Positions 56,823 to 64,000 of a stretch of 64,000 nucleotides of DNA are shown in pieces. The stretch is taken from the NCBI RefSeq assembly GCF_019059575.1, contig NW_024881988.1, positions 248,001 through 312,000 on the forward strand, written 5' to 3'. The translations under genes and the position numbers were made by a program. Under the pieces are notes generated by a model. That model was not told the DNA's origin, ran no database searches, and saw only the letters and a program-made list of their open reading frames with translations. The first letter of the stretch is position 1, and every line of letters starts with the position of its first letter. The DNA comes from Amphibalanus amphitrite (taxonomy: Eukaryota; Arthropoda; Thecostraca; Balanomorpha; Balanidae).

Positions 56823-58170
56823 TCTTGTTCCGCGAGCAGTACTTACACGCTAGCGGAAAATTCACCAATCAGCGCTCGGCAGTACTCGACGCTGATTGGT
56901 CCGACGCTCGTGACGAAATTGCGGGGGACCGCAGTTATTCTCTATGGACCCGAATAGGCTTTTGGATTTCGGAGGGGTTTCTTTAAAATTATATGCTGTT
57001 TGGAGCTGTTTTCGAGTTGAAATATATTTCTTATGACTGTTAGCTATATAATGACACCATAAAATCATGATTTTAATAAATATTACCGATGTAATATCGG
57101 TCGAAAAGACATGCTGTCATGGCACGGACTGCCCTGCGGCTGATGTGGGGCCCCTAGTGCCAGCGTATGGTAATAATGGGCTGACGAAGGGTTATTGGAG
57201 AAACTTAGAGCCCCATCAGCATTCAGTATAGGGTCATCAGAGGCCGGGAATGTCCATCAGGGGTCTGAGTAGGCCTGTCATAGGGGCATACATGACACAT
57301 CATGGCCCATGGGTCAATGTAGATCCATTAGGGGCCGTTGAAGGGCCATCATTGTTCAGCGTGGGCTCGCAATTACCTCTGATGGGCATATGCCGTGCCC
57401 CGATGGATAACGCTGGCCCCTGATGAACCATCACCAGCCCCTGATAGGTCTACAAAGCCCCCTGCTGGGTTCAAATTGGTCACTGATATGCCCAAATGGG
57501 CCACTGAGAAACCCGTACAACATCCCCTGACTGCACCTGCTGGACCAGTGCCGTCCCCTCATGGGCCCACCACAGCTCTTGAATGACCTTTTCAAGTCCC
57601 CTGAAGTGCCTTTATTGGCCTAAATGGCCCTTGATTGACTTATGTGGTCCCTATTGGTCCTATATGGCCCCCATTAGCCCTCAACGTCCCTAGACAGTCT
57701 TACATTATATGCCACTGGGCCCTGTTGGGTCAGCACCGGCCCCTGATAGGCTTGCACTGGACCCACCGGGCCTATACCGACCCATGAAGGGCCTATGTCG
57801 AGCCCTCATGGACCTCCGATGACCACACGCCGGCATTGTGGCCCCATCAGCAGTGGTCCGTCTATCCCATGTACTTACGGTCTTTTTGGCCGATGTGACA
57901 CCGGTATTATATAGAAATGTTATGATTAAATGTCGTTATTACACAGTCAAAAGTCACAGAAAGAATATCCAAGCTCAAAAATGGCCTCAAACCCAACAAA
58001 AACTGGTATAAAACCCCTTCAAAAGCCGTAAGTCTATTAAACGCCATAGGGGAATAGCTACAGTCCCCCGCAATTTCGTCACGAGCATCGGGCCAATCAG
58101 CGTCGAGTATTGCCGAACGCCGATTGGTCGATTTCCGCTAGCCTGTAAATGCTGCTTGCGGATATAGTTT
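56823..58170. mobile_element. Inverted-repeat element with internal minisatellite
   Basis: The left arm (56823-56942) and right arm (58050-58170) are inverse at roughly 80% by eye, sharing GTGACGAAATTGCGGGGGAC, TACTCGACGCTGATTGG and GCTAGCGGAAA. The interior is a degenerate repeat. No coding. No target duplication identified, so the exact ends are uncertain. Confidence 0.6.
57120..57870. repeat. Degenerate ~25-30-bp minisatellite (GGCCCCTGATGGGCC-like)
   Basis: Variants of CCCCTGATGGGCCT, CCCATTGGCCC and CATCAGGGGCC recur through ~750 bases, in both inverse forms. Frames here are artefacts. Confidence 0.7.
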
Positions 58171-58206
58171 TGAACAAGTGAGGGTCGCCGCTACTAATTA
58201 TCGCTT

Positions 58207-60725
58207 ACGTGCATCAAGTGCTATGATATTCAGATTCACTTTCAAATGCACATTCAAAAAAACTCACCAACTGCAAAGTTTTGGCTACCATCGTGTAGCC
58301 AGGAAAGCCCTGATTCTGAAAATATATATCCCAATACATGACACTCAATAGTTTACGAGATATACCTGTTTTCCTTTTGAAGGTCATTCAAGGTCATATA
58401 GTGGCAGGTCATCAAAAAAACTCACCAATATACACCAAAATTACAGGATATATAGTCCAAAGCAGCCTCCATCGAACGGTGGTAGTCACTATTCATGACA
58501 CTTCTGCGTTTTTGGTACAGGGGCCATTTTTATTTTCAAATGCCTATCTCGCTTATGTTAACACTGCCTGACTTAAAGGCCAATAACTCCCAAAGTACAT
58601 CACCGTTCTCTTTCATCTTCTGGTGACACGTTTGCAAGGCCCTGGGGCAGTTTTTGGTCAAGTGCCTATCCATGACGCCTTCTCAAATCGTTTGTACGCG
58701 GGTTTGAAAATTTGATATTTTTGGTCATACGGCCAAAGTCAACAAAAAAGAACTCACCAATATGCACAAAAATTACAGGATATATAGTCCAAAGTCACCT
58801 CCATCGAATGGTGGTAGTCTCTATTCATGACACTTCTGCGTTTTTGGTACAGCGGCCACATTGATATTCAAATGCCTATCTCGCTAATGTTAACGCTGAC
58901 TGACTTGGATGGGTATAACTCCAAAAGTACATATTCGATCTTGTTAAACTTTTAGTGGCACGTTAGCAAGGCCCTGGGACAGTTTTTGGTCAAGTGCCTA
59001 CCCATGACGCCTTCTCAAAACTTTTGTACGCGGGTTTCAAAATGTGTTTTTTTTGGTGATACGGCCAAAGTCAACAAAAAAGAACTCACCAATATGCATA
59101 CAAATTACGGCATATATAGTCCAAAGTGACCTCCATCGAATGGTGGTAGTCGCTATTCATGACACTCCTGCGTTTTTGGTACAGCGGCCACATTGATATT
59201 CAAATGCCTATACTCGCTAATGTTAACGCTGACTGACTTGGATGGGTATAACTCCAAAAGTGAATCTCCGATCTTGTTAAACTTTTAGTGGTACGTTAGC
59301 AAGGCCCTAAAGCAGTTTTTGGTCAAGTGCCTACCCATGACGCCTTCTCAAAACTTTTGTACGCGGGTTTGAAAATTTGATATCTTTGGTGATACGGCCA
59401 AAGTCAACAAAAAAGAACTCACCAATATGCACAAAAATTACGGCATATATAGTCCAAAGTGACCTCCATCGAATAGTGGTAGTCCCTATTCATGACACTT
59501 CTGCGTTTTTGGTACAGCGGCCACATTGATATTCAAATGCCTATCTCGCTAATGTTAACGCTGACTGACTTGGACGGGTATAACTCCAAAAGTACATCTC
59601 AGATCTTGTTTAACTTTTACTGGCACGTTAGCAAGGCCCTGTGGCAGTTTTTGGTCAAGTGCCTACCCATGACGCCTTCTCAAAACTTTTGTACGCGGGT
59701 TTGAAAATTTGATTTTTTAGTGATACGACCAAAGTCAACAAAAAAGAACTCACCAATATGCACAAAAATTACGGCATATATAGTCCAAAGTGACCTCCAT
59801 CGAATGGTGGTAGTCGCTATTCATGACACTTCTGCGTTTTTGGTACAGCTGCCATATTGATATTCAAATGCCTATCTCGCTTATGTTAACACTGACTGAC
59901 TTGGATGGGTATAACTCCAAAAGTTCATCTCCGATCTTGTTAAACTTTTAGTGGCACGTTAGCAAGGCCCTGGGGCAGTTTTTGGTCAAGTGCCTACCCA
60001 TGACGCCTTCTCAAAACTTTTGTACGCGGGTTTGAAAATTTGATTTTTTAGTGATACGACCAAAGTCAACAAAAAAGAACTCACCAATATGCACAAAAAT
60101 TACGGCATATATAGTCCAAAGTGACCTCCATCGAATGGTGGTAGTCGCTATTCATGACACTTCTGCGTTTTTGGTACAGCTGCCATATTGATATTCAAAT
60201 GCCTATCTCGCTAATGTTAACACTGACTGACTTGGATGGGCATAACTCCAAAAGTACATCTCTGATCTTGTTAAACTTTTAGTGGCACGTTAGCAAGGCC
60301 CTGGGGCAGCTTTTGGTCAAGTGCCTACCCATGACGCTTTCTCAAAACTTTTGTACGCGGGTTTGAAAATTTGATATTTTTGGTCATACGGCCAAAGTCA
60401 ACAAAAAAGAACTCACCAATATGCACAAAAATTACAGGATATATAGTCCAAAGTGACCTCCATCGAATGGTGGTAGTCTCTATTCATGACACTTCTGCGT
60501 TTTTGGTACAGCTGCCACATTGATATTCAAATGCCTATCTCGCTAATGTTAACACTGCCTGACTTAAAGGCCAATAACTCCCAAAGTACATCACCGTTCT
60601 CTTTCATCTTTTGATGACACGTTTGCAAGGCCTTAAGGCAGTTTTTGGTCAAGTGCCTACCCATGACGCCTTCTCAAATCGTTTGTACGCGGGTTTGAAA
60701 ATTTGATATTTTTCAAGATATAAGG
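58207..60725. repeat. Left arm: outer module + 7 tandem ~330-bp units
   Basis: ACTCACCAATAT(G/A)CAC marks the units at about 58422, 58752, 59086, 59417, 59747, 60078 and 60411. The first and last units share variants (GACTTAAAGGCCAATAACTC, CACCGTTCTCTTTCATCTT) that inner units lack. Confidence 0.9.
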
Positions 60726-63504
60726 CTTTTCAAGATATAGGGCCTTGCTAACGTGCCACTAAAAGTTTAACAAGATCGGAGATGTACTTTTGGAGTTATA
60801 CCCTTCCAAGTCAGTCAGTGTTAACATTAGCGAGATAGGCATTTGAATATCAATGTGGCCGCTGTACCGAAAACGCAGAAGTGTCATGAATAGCGACTAC
60901 CACCATTAATTGGAGGTCACTTTGGACTATATATGCCGTAATTTTTGTGCATATTGGTGAGTTCTTTTTTTGTTGACTTTGGTCGTATCACCAAAAAAAA
61001 TCAAAATTTCAAACCCGCGTACAAAAGTTTTGAGAAGGCGTCATGGGTAGGCACTTGACCAAAAACTGCCTTAGGGCCTTGCACACGTGTCATCAAAAGA
61101 TGAAAGAGAACGGTGATGTACTTTGGGAGTTATTGGCCTTTAAGTCAGGCAGTGTTAACATTAGCGAGATAGGCATTTGAATATCAATGTGGCTGCTGTA
61201 CCAAAAACGCAGAAGTGTCATGAATAGAGACTACCACCATTCGATGGAGGTCACTTTGGACTATATATCATGTAATTTTTGTGCATATTGGTGAGTTCTT
61301 TTTTGTTGACTTTGGCCGTATGACCAAAAATATCAAATTTTCAAACCCGCGTACAAAAGTTTTGAGAAGGCGTCATGGGTAGGCACTTGACCAAAAGCTG
61401 CCCCAGGGCCTTGCTAACGTGCCACTAAAAGTTTAACAAGATCAGAGATGTACTTTTGGAGTTAGTCCCATCCAAGTCAGTCAGTGTTAACATTAGCGAG
61501 ATAGGCATTTGAATATCAATATGGCAGCTGTACCAAAAACGCAGAAGTGTCATGAATAGCGACTACCACCATTCGATGGAGGTCACTTTGGACTATATAT
61601 GCCGTAATTTTTGTGCATATTGGTGAGTTCTTTTTTGTTGACTTTGGCCGTATCACCAAAAAAAATCAAATTTTCAAACCCGCGTAAAAAGTTTTGAGAA
61701 GGCGTCATGGGTAGGCACTTGACCAAAAACTGCCCCAGGGCCTTGCTAACGTGCCGCTAAAAGTTTAACAAGATCGGAGATGTACTTTTGGAGTTATACC
61801 CATCCAAGTCGGTCAGCGTTAACATTAGCGAGATAGGCATTTGAATATCAATGTGGCCGCTGTACCAAAAACGCATAAGTGTCATGAATAGGGACTACCA
61901 CCATTCGATGGAGGTCACTTTGGACTATATATCCTGTAATTTTTGTGCATACTGGTGAGTTCTTTTTTGTTGACTTTGGCCGTATCACCAAAGATATCAA
62001 GTTTTCAAACCCGCGTACAAAAGTATTGAGACGGCGTCATGGGTAGGCACTTGACCAAAAACTGCCACAGGGCCTTGCTAACGTGCCAGTAAAAGTTAAA
62101 CAAGATCTGAGATGTACTTTTGGAGTTATACCCGTCCAAGTCAGTCAGCGTTAACATTAGCGAGATAGGCATTTTAATATCAATGTGGCCGCTGTACCAA
62201 AAACGCAGAAGTGTCATGAATAGGGACTACCACTATTCGATGGAGGTCACTTTGGACTATATATGCCGTAATTTTTGTGCATATTGGTGAGTTCTTTTTT
62301 GTTGACTTTGGCCGTATCACCAAAGATATCAAATTTTCAAACCCGCGTACAAAAGTTTTGAGAAGGCGTCATGGGTAGGCACTTGACCAAAAACTGCTTT
62401 AGGGCCTTGCTAACGTACCACTAAAAGTTTAACAAGATCGGAGATTCACTTTTGGAGTTATACCCATCCAAGTCAGTCAGCGTTAACATTAGCGAGTATA
62501 GGCATTTGAATATCAATGTGGCCGCTGTACCAAAAACGCAGGAGTGTCATGAATAGCGACTACCACCATTCGATGGAGGTCACTTTGGACTATATATGCC
62601 GTAATTTGTATGCATATTGGTGAGTTCTTTTTTGTTGACTTTGGCCGTATCACCAAAAAAAACCACATTTTGAAACCCGCGTACAAAAGTTTTGAGAAGG
62701 CGTCATGGGTAGGCACTTGACCAAAAACTGTCCTAGGGCCTTGCTAACGTGTCACTAAAAGTTTAACAAGATCGAATATGTACTTTTGGAGTTATACCCA
62801 TCCAAGTCAGTCAGCGTTAACATTAGCGAGATAGGCATTTGAATATCAATGTGGCCGCTGTACCAAAAACGCAGAAGTGTCATGAATAGAGACTACCACC
62901 ATTCGATGGAGGTGACTTTGGACTATATATCCTGTAATTTTTGTGCATATTGGTGAGTTCTTTTTTGTTGACTTTGGCCGTATGACCAAAAATATCAAAT
63001 TTTCAAACCCGCGTACAAACGATTTGAGAAGGCGTCATGGGTAGGCACTTGACCAAAAACTGCCCCAGGGCCTTGCAAACGTGTCACCAGAAGATGAAAG
63101 AGAACGGTGATGTACTTTGGGAGTTATTGGCCTTTAAGTCAGGCAGTGTTAACATAAGCGAGATAGGCATTTGAAAATAAAAATGGCCCCTGTACCAAAA
63201 ACGCAGAAGTGTCATGAATAGTGACTACCACCGTTCGATGGAGGCTGCTTTGGACTATATATCCTGTAATTTTGGTGTATATTGGCGAGTTTTTTTTGAT
63301 GACCTGCCACTATATGACCTTGAATGACCTTCAAAAGGAAAACAGGTATATCTCGTAAACTATTGAGTGTCATGTATTGGGATATATATTTTCAGAATCA
63401 GGGCTTTCCTGGCTACACGATGGTAGCCAAAACTTTGCATTTGGTGAGTTTTTTTGAATGTGCATTTGAAAGTGAATCTGAATATCATAGCACTTGATGC
63501 ACGT
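60726..63504. repeat. Right arm: 8 inverted ~330-bp units + outer module
   Basis: TATTGGTGAGTTC marks the units at about 60956, 61288, 61624, 61950, 62287, 62621 and 62953, and a variant (ATTGGCGAG) at 63284. Unit-specific variants mirror the left arm in order; the innermost unit has no left partner. Confidence 0.9.
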
Positions 63505-63513
63505 TTATCGCTT

Positions 63514-64000
63514 GTCACCACTTTTTCGTCGCATGTTTATTAATCCCACCCAGAAATGACAAACAAAGCCTCTGATTGGCCAGTTTTGGCTGACAGACGC
63601 AGAATATTTGTCAGCAATAGAATACTATGCTTTAGCACGTTTTCAATAATGACGCATCCGTTACATTTACAGGTTAGGGCAGCTAAAATATTGTAATGGA
63701 TCTAACATGTTAAATATAACACTTTTGGAAACCCGTAGAGATTGTTTCTAGTGAGTTAGGTGTTACAAAGTATTAAAAGAAATGATTGTTATCTGTTAAA
63801 TAAAGAACAAAAGCTTTTAGCTACTAACATCCGCCTGACAGTCTCCAGAATCCTGCGTACGGGGACACCGCAGTCTGTTTCTTATGCTATCGCAATGGGG
63901 AAAAATTGAAATTTTAAATGAGTCAGTATCGTGTTAAGAAGTACTGATGCTTTCAAAACAATTTTAATTCAATTTTGTTTAATTCAATTCCTTTCAATTA
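63514..64000. other. Unannotated right edge
   Basis: AT-rich; nothing recognised. Confidence 0.4.

Larger units (their letters stand above)
58207..63504. mobile_element. Giant foldback element, 5.3 kb, 9-bp target duplication
   Basis: The outer ends ACGTGCATCAAGTGCTATGA (58207) and the exact inverse (ending 63504) pair perfectly for the first ~45 bases and well throughout. Both are flanked by the perfect direct repeat TTATCGCTT (58198-58206 and 63505-63513). Each arm is a ~160-base outer module followed by ~330-base tandem units containing TATATAGTCCAAAG, TTCATGACACTTCTGCG and GCCTACCCATGACGCCTTCT. There are seven units on the left and eight on the right, inverted around a ~30-base centre near 60725. 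No coding capacity. This is foldback (FB/TU/MULE-type) architecture. Confidence 0.93.

Noticed and set aside
58207..63504. Assembly-generated palindrome
   Set aside because: The perfect 9-bp direct duplication immediately outside both ends and the unequal unit numbers (7 and 8) are hard to obtain from a chimeric read join. Long-read confirmation would still be decisive.

Overview
This is a repeat-rich eukaryotic (animal) window with no prokaryotic features. Two multi-exon host genes with GT-AG introns can be reconstructed, both on the minus strand. The only lineage clue beyond them is a (TAACC)n array, the arthropod-type (TTAGG)n telomere motif, at 48.02-48.11 kb. With the arthropod-like wording of one protein it suggests an arthropod, perhaps a crustacean. 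That assignment is tentative.

Host genes. (1) BLOC1S2, subunit 2 of the lysosome-related-organelle complex BLOC-1: exon 1 at 34715-34823, exon 2 at 22649-22782, exon 3 at 19832-19968. The last ~38 codons were not found and probably lie beyond the left edge. (2) A secreted phosphatidylethanolamine-binding protein (PEBP) gene in six coding exons, 41531 down to 38537, giving a complete 223-residue protein with a signal peptide. All splice phases agree in both genes. In both, short stretches spanning an exon edge and its splice site are duplicated in tandem inside the neighbouring intron. BLOC1S2 exon 2 has a 58-bp satellite carrying about 16 extra copies of its splice donor, and PEBP exon 4 has three extra degenerate donor copies. 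This is the most unusual observation here.

Mobile DNA fills most of the rest. 0-3.25 kb: a ~1.79-kb tandem duplication containing ~130-bp satellite units. 5.3-6.5, 30.9-31.9 and 46.9-48.0 kb: three TA-flanked inverted-repeat elements. 10.5-13.1 kb: a hAT-like element with an internal 20-bp minisatellite and a nested TTAA element. 11.75, 14.6, 23.9 and 36.4 kb: a family of TTAA-flanked (piggyBac-type) non-autonomous elements with G/C-tract hairpins; three of the four also carry many AGGTCA half-sites. 33.6-34.15 kb: a dead mariner transposase. 43.3-46.2 kb: two non-LTR retrotransposon fragments. 46.7-48.6 kb: a foldback element of ~17-bp units with another element nested in its loop. 48.9-49.6 kb: a Harbinger-like MITE. 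50.0-56.2 kb: a complete hAT element with perfect 8-bp target duplications and a spliced ~884-residue transposase. 58.2-63.5 kb: a 5.3-kb giant foldback element of ~330-bp repeats, flanked by a perfect 9-bp target duplication.

The host genes do not obviously work together. BLOC1S2 acts in endosome/lysosome-related organelle biogenesis and the PEBP is a predicted secreted ligand-binding protein. They lie in the same orientation, with the PEBP stop codon about 3.7 kb upstream of the BLOC1S2 start.
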